Source of the DNA: DASPLH01 sp035627675
GTDB taxonomy: Bacteria > Acidobacteriota > Terriglobia > Terriglobales > Acidobacteriaceae
Direction of reading: 5' to 3'
NCBI GenBank assembly: GCA_035627675.1
Contig: DASPLH010000123.1
Location: forward strand, 1-15,339
DNA: 15,339 nucleotides
Shown here: positions 1-4,928 of the stretch, piece by piece
Layout of the letters: every line of letters starts with the position of its first letter
Position numbering within the stretch: the first letter of the stretch is position 1
Made by a program: the position numbers and the translations under genes
Notes under the pieces: generated by a model
Seen by the model: only the letters and a program-made list of their open reading frames with translations
The model's database searches: none
What the model was told of the DNA's origin: nothing

Positions 1-101
1 GCGACGCCATGCGGCGGGCGCAAGGACAGTCCATTGCCGTGAAGGTCGCTTACCAGCCAACCCATACCGCGAGATTGCCCGCATGGATATCCGCTGCCTG
101 A
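1..101 (+). CDS. Possible 3' end of an upstream gene (partial)
   Basis: The window opens inside or just after another gene. The frame starting at base 3 is open from the window edge to a TGA at 99-101, giving about 32 codons with fairly GC-rich third positions. It would overlap the methyltransferase start by 19 bases, as many genes here do. The frame starting at base 1 stops at 40-42 and could equally be the true end of the upstream gene. The methyltransferase frame is itself open to the window edge. No product can be named. Confidence 0.3.
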   Translation, partial: DAMRRAQGQSIAVKVAYQPTHTARLPAWISAA

Positions 102-964
102 ACTCCGCATCCGGCCCGAACTGGCAAGCAATCAATGGCGATTGCGTGGACGTACTGCGCCAGATGCCGGACGGCTGCGTTGATTTCAGTGTCTACTCGC
201 CGCCGTTCGGGTCGCTGTTCGTGTATTCGGAAAGCGCGGCCGACATGGGCAATTCGACCGACGATGAGTTCGCGGATCACTATGCGTTCATGGTCCGCGA
301 AAAGCTCCGGGTCACCAAGCCAGGCAGGCTCACGGCTGTCCATTGCTCCGACCTGCCAATGACGAAGTGGCGAGACGGAGCGATCGGCATCAAGGACTTC
401 TCCGGCCAGATCATCCAGATCCACCAAGATGCTGGGTGGATACTCCATTCACGCCGAACCATCTGGAAGTGCCCGGTCACCGAGATGACCCGCACCAAGC
501 ATGTCGGCCTGCTCTACAAGCAGCTTCGCAAGGACAGCGCCAAATCGCGCGGCGGAATGCCTGACTACCTCCTGACCTTCGTCAAGCCCGGCGACAATGC
601 AGAGCCGATTGAACACACGCCCGATGAGTTCCCGCTAGACCAATGGCAGGAATGGGCATCTCCGATCTGGATGAGCGTCGATCAAAGCAATGTCCTCAAC
701 GTCCAGATGGCGAAGGACAATCAGGATGAGCGTCACCTTTGCCCGTTGCAACTAGACGTGATCGAGCGCGCGCTCATCATGTGGAGCAACAGGGGCGATG
801 TGGTTCTGTCGCCATTTATGGGCATCGGGTCTGAGGGTGTCGTTTCCCTCAAGTTAGGTCGTAAGTTCGTCGGCACAGAGTTGAAGGAAAGCTACTGGCG
901 CCACGCCTGCCGTCATCTGGATGCAGAGGACCGTCAAGGTGACCTACTGCGGGGTGCCGCATGA
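83..964 (+). CDS. Beta-class DNA methyltransferase (N4-cytosine or N6-adenine)
   Basis: Transfers a methyl group from S-adenosylmethionine to an exocyclic amino group of a base in DNA. Such phage enzymes usually protect phage DNA from host restriction. The catalytic motif IV is SPPF at residues 39-42. The SAM-binding motif I, LSPFMGIGSEG at 242-252, comes near the C-terminus, so the order IV then I makes this the beta class. CPLQL at 220-224 is also typical of lone phage methylases. SPPF occurs in N4-cytosine enzymes, but the target base cannot be settled from the sequence. The ATG at 83 gives 293 aa, a normal length. The frame is open upstream to the window edge, so a longer N-terminus is possible, and the ribosome binding site at this ATG is weak. 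Its stop overlaps the next start as ATGA, which suggests coupled translation with the nuclease that follows. Confidence 0.88.
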   Translation: MDIRCLNSASGPNWQAINGDCVDVLRQMPDGCVDFSVYSPPFGSLFVYSESAADMGNSTDDEFADHYAFMVREKLRVTKPGRLTAVHCSDLPMTKWRDGAIGIKDFSGQIIQIHQDAGWILHSRRTIWKCPVTEMTRTKHVGLLYKQLRKDSAKSRGGMPDYLLTFVKPGDNAEPIEHTPDEFPLDQWQEWASPIWMSVDQSNVLNVQMAKDNQDERHLCPLQLDVIERALIMWSNRGDVVLSPFMGIGSEGVVSLKLGRKFVGTELKESYWRHACRHLDAEDRQGDLLRGAA

Positions 965-1326
965 CAGTCCTCTCCAGGGAAGAAGGGAAGGCTGCGCTCG
1001 GGAAGAAGCGGGGCAACAAGTTCGGCGCGAAGAAAACCGTGCTGGACGGCATCACCTTCGATTCCAGGCGGGAAGCGGCTTACTACGCCGAGCTGAAGCT
1101 TCTGGAGAAGGCAGGCGAGGTCTGCGAGGTCGAGCTTCAGAAGCCGTTCGCGCTGACGATCAACGGCCAGCTCATCGGCACGTACCGCTGCGACTTCGCG
1201 TTCTACGACAACACCCGCCGCTGCTACCGGGTCGTGGACGTGAAGGGCGTCTTGACCCGCGAGTTCCAGCGCACACGGCGTCTCATGCGCGCGCTGCATG
1301 GCATTGAGATCGAGGTGGTCAAGTGA
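961..1326 (+). CDS. DUF1064 family PD-(D/E)XK nuclease-like protein
   Basis: A 121-aa protein that matches the DUF1064 pattern from memory: NKFGAKKT at 19-26, DGITFDSRREAAYYAELK at 29-46, and a VVDVKG block at 91-96. The family belongs to the PD-(D/E)XK nuclease superfamily. The candidate metal-binding and catalytic residues are all present: E38 in the SRREAAYY helix, D78 in CDFAFY, and D93 with K95 in DVK. It may therefore be active, perhaps as a small DNA-processing or Holliday-junction-type endonuclease, but the family has no firm assigned substrate. It overlaps the methyltransferase by four bases at the start and the initiator gene by GTGA at the end, so the three are probably translated together. 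A restriction-like partnership with the methylase is possible but not shown. Confidence 0.85.
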   Translation: MTVLSREEGKAALGKKRGNKFGAKKTVLDGITFDSRREAAYYAELKLLEKAGEVCEVELQKPFALTINGQLIGTYRCDFAFYDNTRRCYRVVDVKGVLTREFQRTRRLMRALHGIEIEVVK

Positions 1327-2279
1327 GCCGCTGGTTCCGCCACTACGCCGGGATGATGCGCGACGAAAAGCTCGTCCGCGTGGCCGTGCGGTCTAAGCAG
1401 CCGGTGGAGCGGGTTGTGTGGGTGTGGGGCGCTATCCTCGAAAGTGCAGCGGAGATTAATGATGGCGGACGATATGAATTTGATTCTGGCGAAGCCGCTT
1501 ACTTTCTCCGATGCGAGGATCATGAGCTGGCTGGCATTGTCAGCGAGCTTGAGAATCACGGCCGCATTGATGGCTCAATGGTGGTTCGGTGGTCAGATCG
1601 TCAGTTCGACAGCGATAGCGCAAAAGAGCGCCAGAGGCGATATCGAGAGCGTCAAAAAGCTCGAAGTGACGTTCAACAACCTAACCATAACGTGGGAAAA
1701 ACGTCGCGTGACGTAACGCCGCCGTCACGTGACGGCCATGTGACGCCCCAAGATACAGATACAGATACAGATACAGATACAGATACAGAAGAAGATGTAG
1801 GGGCTAACGCCCCTACTAGCCCGGAGCCGGACAAGTCCGCTCCGGTCGCCGTCATCGGATTGCCTACGGTTTCCGAAGGTGACTACCCGGTGTTCGAGGC
1901 TGACATCGCGGAATGGTTTGCAGCCTTCCCGGCTGTTGACGTGATGCAACAGCTCGCCGCCGCGCGGTCGTGGCTCACGGCCAACCCGAAACGGCGCAAG
2001 ACGAAGCGCGGGATGCGCCGGTTCATCGTGTCGTGGCTGGACCGCCGCCAAAACAGCGGCGTTGCGCCCATTCCCCGCGCCACCGCCCCTCCGCCACGCC
2101 AGCAGTCCATCGGCGAAATGTTCCGCGAAGAAGCGAGACAGAACGGAATCCTCCATGACGAACCTCCCGACATTGCAGCAAGACGTGTGGACCCCGGCGA
2201 CAGAGGCCGACAAGCTGGCGGCGCTGGCGGCCCTCGGCTCTTTGCCATCTCGGGCGACCTCCTCGGCAAAATTGGATAA
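1323..2279 (+). CDS. Phage replication initiator-like protein (lambda O position)
   Basis: A 318-aa protein started by GTG in a GTGA overlap with the nuclease gene. The N-terminus (MSRWFRHYAGMMRDEKLVRV, residues 1-20) is the style of phage replisome-organiser winged-helix domains that judge gene dosage as W-R-x-Y. Residues 103-113 are very basic. A low-complexity linker of six Asp-Thr pairs lies at 144-155. A basic helical domain at 190-242 includes NPKRRKTKRGMRRFIVSWL (221-239), a tail found in many such phage proteins. The expected role is origin binding and helicase recruitment. The coding DNA contains an iteron-like cluster and a hexamer array, listed separately, as expected for an initiator gene carrying its own origin. 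The last 40 or so residues are read through the start of the next gene and look like shadow translation, so the overlap of 125 bases may reflect loss of an earlier stop. Confidence 0.65.
   Translation: MSRWFRHYAGMMRDEKLVRVAVRSKQPVERVVWVWGAILESAAEINDGGRYEFDSGEAAYFLRCEDHELAGIVSELENHGRIDGSMVVRWSDRQFDSDSAKERQRRYRERQKARSDVQQPNHNVGKTSRDVTPPSRDGHVTPQDTDTDTDTDTDTEEDVGANAPTSPEPDKSAPVAVIGLPTVSEGDYPVFEADIAEWFAAFPAVDVMQQLAAARSWLTANPKRRKTKRGMRRFIVSWLDRRQNSGVAPIPRATAPPPRQQSIGEMFREEARQNGILHDEPPDIAARRVDPGDRGRQAGGAGGPRLFAISGDLLGKIG
1666..1745 (+). repeat. GTGACG iteron-like cluster with 16-bp palindrome
   Basis: Five copies of GTGACG lie in 80 bases: + strand at 1666-1671, 1708-1713, 1729-1734 and 1740-1745, and - strand at 1723-1728. 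Two copies extend to GTGACGT. The opposed pair forms a perfect 16-bp palindrome, GCCGTCACGTGACGGC, at 1721-1736. The cluster sits just before an AT-richer hexamer array inside the replication-initiator gene. By analogy with lambda ori inside gene O, this is a plausible initiator-binding region. That is inference; the repeats themselves are directly visible. Confidence 0.6.
1751..1789 (+). repeat. AGATAC hexanucleotide tandem array, about 6.5 copies
   Basis: Perfect tandem copies of a six-base unit (AGATAC) run from 1751 to 1789 and encode the Asp-Thr linker of the initiator-like protein (residues 144-155). The unit is only one third GC, so it is a local AT-rich patch in a GC-rich genome. Because the unit is six bases, copy-number change alters linker length without a frameshift. 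It follows the GTGACG cluster directly and could serve as a DNA-unwinding element. Confidence 0.9.
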
Positions 2280-2688
2280 AGCCGGATACTTCGTCGCGCT
2301 GGACAGCGTGACCCGGTACGGCCTCTCGACAGCCGTCCGGTCGATCCTCCAGGGGGCGCTCAATCACGGGTTCTTCCCCAGCCCGCCCGAGCTGCGCAAG
2401 CAATGCGACGCGGCTATGGAGCATCACGAGCGGATGGCCGAGAAGGTTCGCCGCCGGGAGCGCGAGAACGCCGAGTTCAACCGCATCCACGGCGGTCCAT
2501 TCCCGGAGCGGACGGAAGATGGCCGGCGCCGAGTTCAGGAAGCCTATCGCGCATATCTGGACAGTCACCAGTCTGCTTCGGAATCCGAAATGGAAGCGGC
2601 GCGTGCGGAAATCCGCGCTCGCTACGGGATGACCGAGGAAGTTCTGGCCGGGATCAAGGATCGTCCGACCGCGAGGCAGGGTGCATGA
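2155..2688 (+). CDS. Protein in helicase-loader position (lambda P-like place), function unproven
   Basis: I chose the ATG at 2155 (177 aa) over the in-frame ATG at 2062. The 31 extra residues from 2062 are proline/arginine-rich and lie wholly inside the initiator gene. A conserved-looking helical core occupies about residues 17-80, including YFVALDSVTRYGLSTAVRSIL and then GFFPSPPELRKQCD. I recall similar segments in phage proteins placed after replication initiators. The C-terminal half (about 85-177) is highly charged and helical, a likely coiled coil. Position after an O-like gene suggests a helicase loader or primosome adaptor, as lambda P or SPP1 gp39, but I see no diagnostic motif. The start overlaps the initiator gene by 125 bases, and the stop overlaps the next start as ATGA. 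Confidence 0.72.
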   Translation: MTNLPTLQQDVWTPATEADKLAALAALGSLPSRATSSAKLDKAGYFVALDSVTRYGLSTAVRSILQGALNHGFFPSPPELRKQCDAAMEHHERMAEKVRRRERENAEFNRIHGGPFPERTEDGRRRVQEAYRAYLDSHQSASESEMEAARAEIRARYGMTEEVLAGIKDRPTARQGA

Positions 2689-2882
2689 GCGCGCATCCTG
2701 AAACCATTCTGAGGATGTTCCGCGAGGGCATGGACACGTTCGCGATTGCCAAGGAACTGAACCTCTCCGAGGCGACAGTATCCCGGCATCTGTGGGTAGC
2801 CCGCTGCCGGGAGAAGGGCTTGCCGGCGCGGTTCCTGAGCCGTGGCGTGGTGAAGCAGATCGCCGATCAGGAAGCGGCGTGA
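2685..2882 (+). CDS. Small helix-turn-helix protein, 65 aa
   Basis: Starts at the ATG of an ATGA overlap with the previous gene. A longer in-frame reading upstream is only a shadow of that gene. Residues 5-40 form a compact HTH of the resolvase or sigma-region-4 type: an opening helix (ETILRMFREGM), then TFAIAKELNLSEATVSRHLW with the typical Ala-Lys-Glu-Leu-x-Leu-Ser spacing. The rest is a short basic tail. It most likely binds DNA as a small regulator. No other domain is present, and the target is unknown. A 78-base gap follows it. Confidence 0.75.
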   Translation: MSAHPETILRMFREGMDTFAIAKELNLSEATVSRHLWVARCREKGLPARFLSRGVVKQIADQEAA

Positions 2883-2960
2883 CCAGGTGGATTGATCCAA
2901 GCGGCGATTGGGGCGCTTGGGAACAACGAGAAGCATTGCATCATCTGAGGGAGCGTACCA

Positions 2961-3344
2961 GTGGCACGTCCGAGACTGTTGAACCCGATGGCGCGGGCAT
3001 CGATCGCCAAGAGCTATCTGGCCGGGGTTCCGGTGAGCGAGATCGCCCACAAGTGGGGGGTGTCCATGTCGAACGTCATCAATTGGGCGAAGGAATACGA
3101 GGTCGAGATGATGTCTCGCCGCCTCCGCTCGATGGAGGCTCGGGCGAGGAAGACCATCGTGCCGCCGCCGATTCAACCGCCTGATCCGGGCGAGGATCAC
3201 TTCACCGTCTGCATGGCAGAGGACGGCACGAAGGTTTCCCGGTTGCGGAAGCGGTACATGAAGCTTTGCCGGTCTGGAATCCTGATGAAGGAACTGGATG
3301 TCTCCCTGCCATACGTCTCAATCCAGCATGGGGGAAGCAAGTGA
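2961..3344 (+). CDS. DNA-binding protein with two HTH-like segments, 127 aa
   Basis: A GTG start preceded by GAGGGAG at 2947-2953. The first HTH lies at about 13-44 (SIAKSYLAGVPVSEIAHKWG then VSMSNVINWAKE), in the style of transposase or terminase-small-subunit HTH domains. A Pro-rich linker (PPPIQPPDPG, 68-77) leads to a second segment at about 94-122, with LRKRYMKLCRSGILMKELDVS then LPYVSIQH. This has the same hydrophobic spacing, so the protein may have arisen by duplication of an HTH unit. It is probably a phage regulator. A terminase small subunit role is unlikely because a better candidate sits next to terL. It ends in a GTGA overlap with the next gene. Confidence 0.7.
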   Translation: MARPRLLNPMARASIAKSYLAGVPVSEIAHKWGVSMSNVINWAKEYEVEMMSRRLRSMEARARKTIVPPPIQPPDPGEDHFTVCMAEDGTKVSRLRKRYMKLCRSGILMKELDVSLPYVSIQHGGSK

Positions 3345-3601
3345 GCGAGACAATCCCGGACGACGTGATGAAGCGGGCGCGGCGCGTATACGACGCTCTT
3401 GGTCGCGGCTCGATATCGGACAGCGAGCAGATCGCCCGCGCTCTCATGGCAGCCGAACGGGCAGGAGCGGAGAGGGAACGGGAACGGTGCGCGAAGGTGG
3501 CGGAAGAGCCGGTGGCAAGGCCATTCGGTGAGCCTCCAGTCTATCGCAGCCACCGGCAAATCGCCGACGCCATCCGTGCAGGTGAAGGGAGGGGAGGGTG
3601 A
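3341..3601 (+). CDS. Small helical charged phage protein, 86 aa
   Basis: Starts at the GTG of a GTGA overlap, with GGGGAAG at 3330-3336 as ribosome binding site. An upstream in-frame ATG at 3266 would only add shadow residues from the previous gene. The product is mainly helical. DDVMKRARRVYDALG at 7-21 is followed by SISDSEQIARALMAAERAGAERERERCAKVA, a pattern common in short phage accessory proteins of unknown role that carry an ERERCAKVA helix. No catalytic motif or membrane segment is visible. It is probably translationally coupled to both neighbours. Confidence 0.68.
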   Translation: MSETIPDDVMKRARRVYDALGRGSISDSEQIARALMAAERAGAERERERCAKVAEEPVARPFGEPPVYRSHRQIADAIRAGEGRGG

Positions 3602-3723
3602 GCGAAATACTTGCGCTGTATGTCTCCAGCTTTTGGGCTTGGCTCGGTATCACAATTGGGCTGGGGATCGTCGTCAAGGGGCTGTGGGTGTTTGCGCTGC
3701 TTCTGAAGGGTGAACGCTCCTAA
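3598..3723 (+). CDS. 41-aa small single-pass membrane protein
   Basis: A short GTG-started gene overlapping the previous stop as GTGA, with a strong purine-rich ribosome binding site (GGGAGGGGAGG just upstream, about 3587-3597). Of its 41 residues, about 11-37 are almost wholly hydrophobic (FWAWLGITIGLGIVVKGLW then VFALLL), with one Lys in the middle and a KGER tail. This is a clear transmembrane helix with a basic cytoplasmic-type end. The size would suit a holin-, pinholin- or exclusion-type membrane protein, but no lysis partner is recognised nearby, so its role is unknown. It lies directly upstream of a Tat-signal gene; both products would act at the inner membrane. Confidence 0.65.
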   Translation: MSEILALYVSSFWAWLGITIGLGIVVKGLWVFALLLKGERS

Positions 3724-3734
3724 CCATCCATCAA

Positions 3735-3748
3735 CGAGGGCAACAGAT
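3735..3748 (+). repeat. 14-bp direct repeat, copy 1 (carries Shine-Dalgarno)
   Basis: CGAGGGCAACAGAT ends exactly before the ATG of the Tat-signal gene, and its GAGGG lies eight bases from that ATG. An identical copy at 4131-4144 precedes the next gene, so the repeats bracket the Tat gene. Confidence 0.85.
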
Positions 3749-4129
3749 ATGGAACTCTCACGCAGATCATTCCTTCGCGGCACGCTGTCCCTGACGGTGC
3801 TTGCGGCGACCGGCCTCCCTGTCGGGGCGGGTATACCGACGATCTATGGCAATGGCGTGGATGACGACACGGACGGGCTTCAGGCGCTGTTCGACGGCAA
3901 GCCAGTCCACGTCGAAAGGGAGACTGTGGTTGCCACGGACGGGTATCTGAGCGGCGGGTCGTTTGTGGTCTCTCGCACGCTGACACTTGCGGGAAAGAGG
4001 TTCCAGTTCGGCGATATATCCATTCTCAGCCGCGTCACCAGCGGGCCGGTTTTCTTACTCACAGGAGAGACATTCCTTTACGCGCGGTCCATCACAATCC
4101 ACGGGCCGGTCGTTCCTGAAATCATCTAA
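3749..4129 (+). CDS. Tat-signal secreted protein with mini beta-helix-like opening
   Basis: The ATG at 3749 is preceded by GAGGG with good spacing and gives 126 aa. Residues 1-29 are a textbook twin-arginine signal: SRRSFLRG (4-11), then a hydrophobic stretch LSLTVLAATGLPVGAG with a likely cleavage near 27-28. This predicts export of a folded product to the periplasm. The mature part begins IYGNGVDDDTDGLQALFDGKPV, resembling the GDGxxDDTxxxQ entry motif of pectate-lyase-like beta-helix and tailspike proteins. Short beta-rich turns follow (FVVSRTLTLAGKRFQFGDISIL). At about 98 mature residues it is far too short for a full spike. No catalytic residues are evident. It sits between 14-bp direct repeats, which suggests an inserted moron gene. 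Possible roles are superinfection exclusion, envelope modification or a lysogeny trait; none is proven. Confidence 0.75.
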   Translation: MELSRRSFLRGTLSLTVLAATGLPVGAGIPTIYGNGVDDDTDGLQALFDGKPVHVERETVVATDGYLSGGSFVVSRTLTLAGKRFQFGDISILSRVTSGPVFLLTGETFLYARSITIHGPVVPEII

Positions 4130-4130
4130 T

Positions 4131-4144
4131 CGAGGGCAACAGAT
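4131..4144 (+). repeat. 14-bp direct repeat, copy 2 (carries Shine-Dalgarno)
   Basis: An identical copy of CGAGGGCAACAGAT, two bases after the Tat gene stop. Its GAGGG is the ribosome binding site for the TTG-started gene at 4144, whose first T is the last base of the repeat. Confidence 0.85.
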
Positions 4145-4821
4145 TGGCGAAGGCAAGGAAGATGCGGGCTGAACTTGAGGCAGCTATCAGGGTGGATGGG
4201 GCAAGGCGGGTTGATCTCAAGGTGATGTCAGAGAAGAGGGCGGCGGCGCGGCGTGCCCGCGAGACAGCACCACCGATTGAGGATACTCGGGTCACCGATG
4301 CATGGGATCGGGATGAGGCGCGCGCCCTAGCCGCTAAGCAGGCCGCGATGGAAAAGAAGCGCATGAAGGCGATGGGAGACGGCGGAGCAGAGGGTGCGGT
4401 CCTCATCGACGCGACTGTTCGGATCAGCCAGACCAGATCGGAGGCGCGATCCATCCGATGCCGGCCCGGAACGTTCGAGCACGAGTACGGCGCCAAGAAG
4501 ACCGCCAGTGCGCTGTACCATGCAGGGATGCACTTCTCCGGCCTGTGGGAGCGCGCGCATATCTCGGTGCCCTCTCCTGACCTTCGCCGCTCCGGCTCGA
4601 CGCAATGGCGCGGCCTGCCGGACAGCAGGGCCGATGCGCTGAGCGAGATCAAGGCTGTGCCGATCGGCACAGACCAAAGATCGCGGCTCATCGACTTCTG
4701 CATCTTCGGCAATACATCGGCAGAGATCGGCGCGAAGTGGGGCATGGATCGCCGGCAGATGGCGAGCGTGCTCAAGAGCGATCTCATGTCGGTCGCAAGG
4801 CACTTCCGGTTCGTCGGTTGA
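4144..4821 (+). CDS. 225-aa HTH-like phage protein, candidate late regulator (Q position)
   Basis: A TTG start with GAGGG seven bases upstream; no ATG or GTG start fits better. Residues 1-80 are very charged and helical, rich in Lys, Arg, Ala and Glu (KMRAELEAAIRVDGARRVD, later KKRMKAMGDGG). A globular C-terminal half (about 105-225) ends in an HTH-like unit, NTSAEIGAKWGMDRRQMASVL at 190-210, then SDLMSVARHF. The half starting GAKKTASALYHAGMHFSGLWE vaguely recalls the alphaproteobacterial DUF6456 domain, but this is from memory. It lies immediately before the promoter/terminator unit that leads the structural operon, the place held by gene Q in lambdoid phages, and is close to Q in length. 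An antiterminator or late activator role is inferred from position only; I see no sequence match to known Q families. Confidence 0.68.
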   Translation: MAKARKMRAELEAAIRVDGARRVDLKVMSEKRAAARRARETAPPIEDTRVTDAWDRDEARALAAKQAAMEKKRMKAMGDGGAEGAVLIDATVRISQTRSEARSIRCRPGTFEHEYGAKKTASALYHAGMHFSGLWERAHISVPSPDLRRSGSTQWRGLPDSRADALSEIKAVPIGTDQRSRLIDFCIFGNTSAEIGAKWGMDRRQMASVLKSDLMSVARHFRFVG

Positions 4822-4860
4822 CATCGGTAACTTGACATCGTGCCACGCTCCCTGTATCAA
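4818..4860 (+). promoter_or_regulatory. Sigma-70-type promoter for the structural operon
   Basis: A perfect -35, TTGACA at 4832-4837 (CTTGACA with its preceding base, as favoured in alphaproteobacteria), is spaced 17 bases from TATCAA at 4855-4860. The start point is predicted near 4866-4868. A second TTGACATCG lies at 4818-4826, 14 bases upstream, overlapping the stop of the 225-aa gene. It has no -10 partner at normal spacing, so the pair may form a direct-repeat regulator site. This is the best promoter-like sequence noticed in the window and lies in its largest gene-free gap. Confidence 0.65.
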
Positions 4861-4868
4861 CTTCGCAT

Positions 4869-4903
4869 GGCTGGAAATGCGCCTTCGCGCTTCCGGCCTT
4901 TTT
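4869..4903 (+). terminator. Intrinsic terminator or attenuator hairpin in the late leader
   Basis: Bases 4869-4876 (GGCTGGAA) pair with 4891-4898 (TTCCGGCC), with one G-U pair. After a two-base bulge (4877-4878), GCGC at 4879-4882 pairs with GCGC at 4887-4890 around a CTTC loop. Five T residues follow at once (4899-4903), then CATTT. This is a 12-bp stem with a U-tract, the classic intrinsic-terminator form. It starts only about two bases after the predicted transcription start, so it either ends early-operon transcription or gates the late promoter. Confidence 0.7.
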
Positions 4904-4928
4904 CATTTCATCCTCCGGAGCCTGCCAG

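Noticed and set aside
1414..1716. Overlapping + strand open frame (100 aa) within the initiator gene
   Set aside because: It contains hydrophobic patches, but there is no ribosome binding site at its start and the initiator frame is better supported. The low-GC patch makes chance frames longer.
1751..1789. Tandem array considered as a CRISPR or satellite element
   Set aside because: Units are six bases without spacers and keep a reading frame, so it is a simple coding microsatellite.
2062..2154. Upstream ATG extension of the loader-position gene
   Set aside because: The added residues are a proline/arginine-rich shadow of the initiator frame, and the ATG at 2155 begins the plausible protein.
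4122..4838. Antisense open frame (238 aa) covering the 225-aa gene
   Set aside because: Composition (Arg/Ser/Ala) is that of a reverse shadow. The sense frame has a Shine-Dalgarno and fits the operon direction.
4818..4846. First TTGACA taken as a separate promoter
   Set aside because: At 17 bases spacing the -10 would be TGCCAC, which is not promoter-like.
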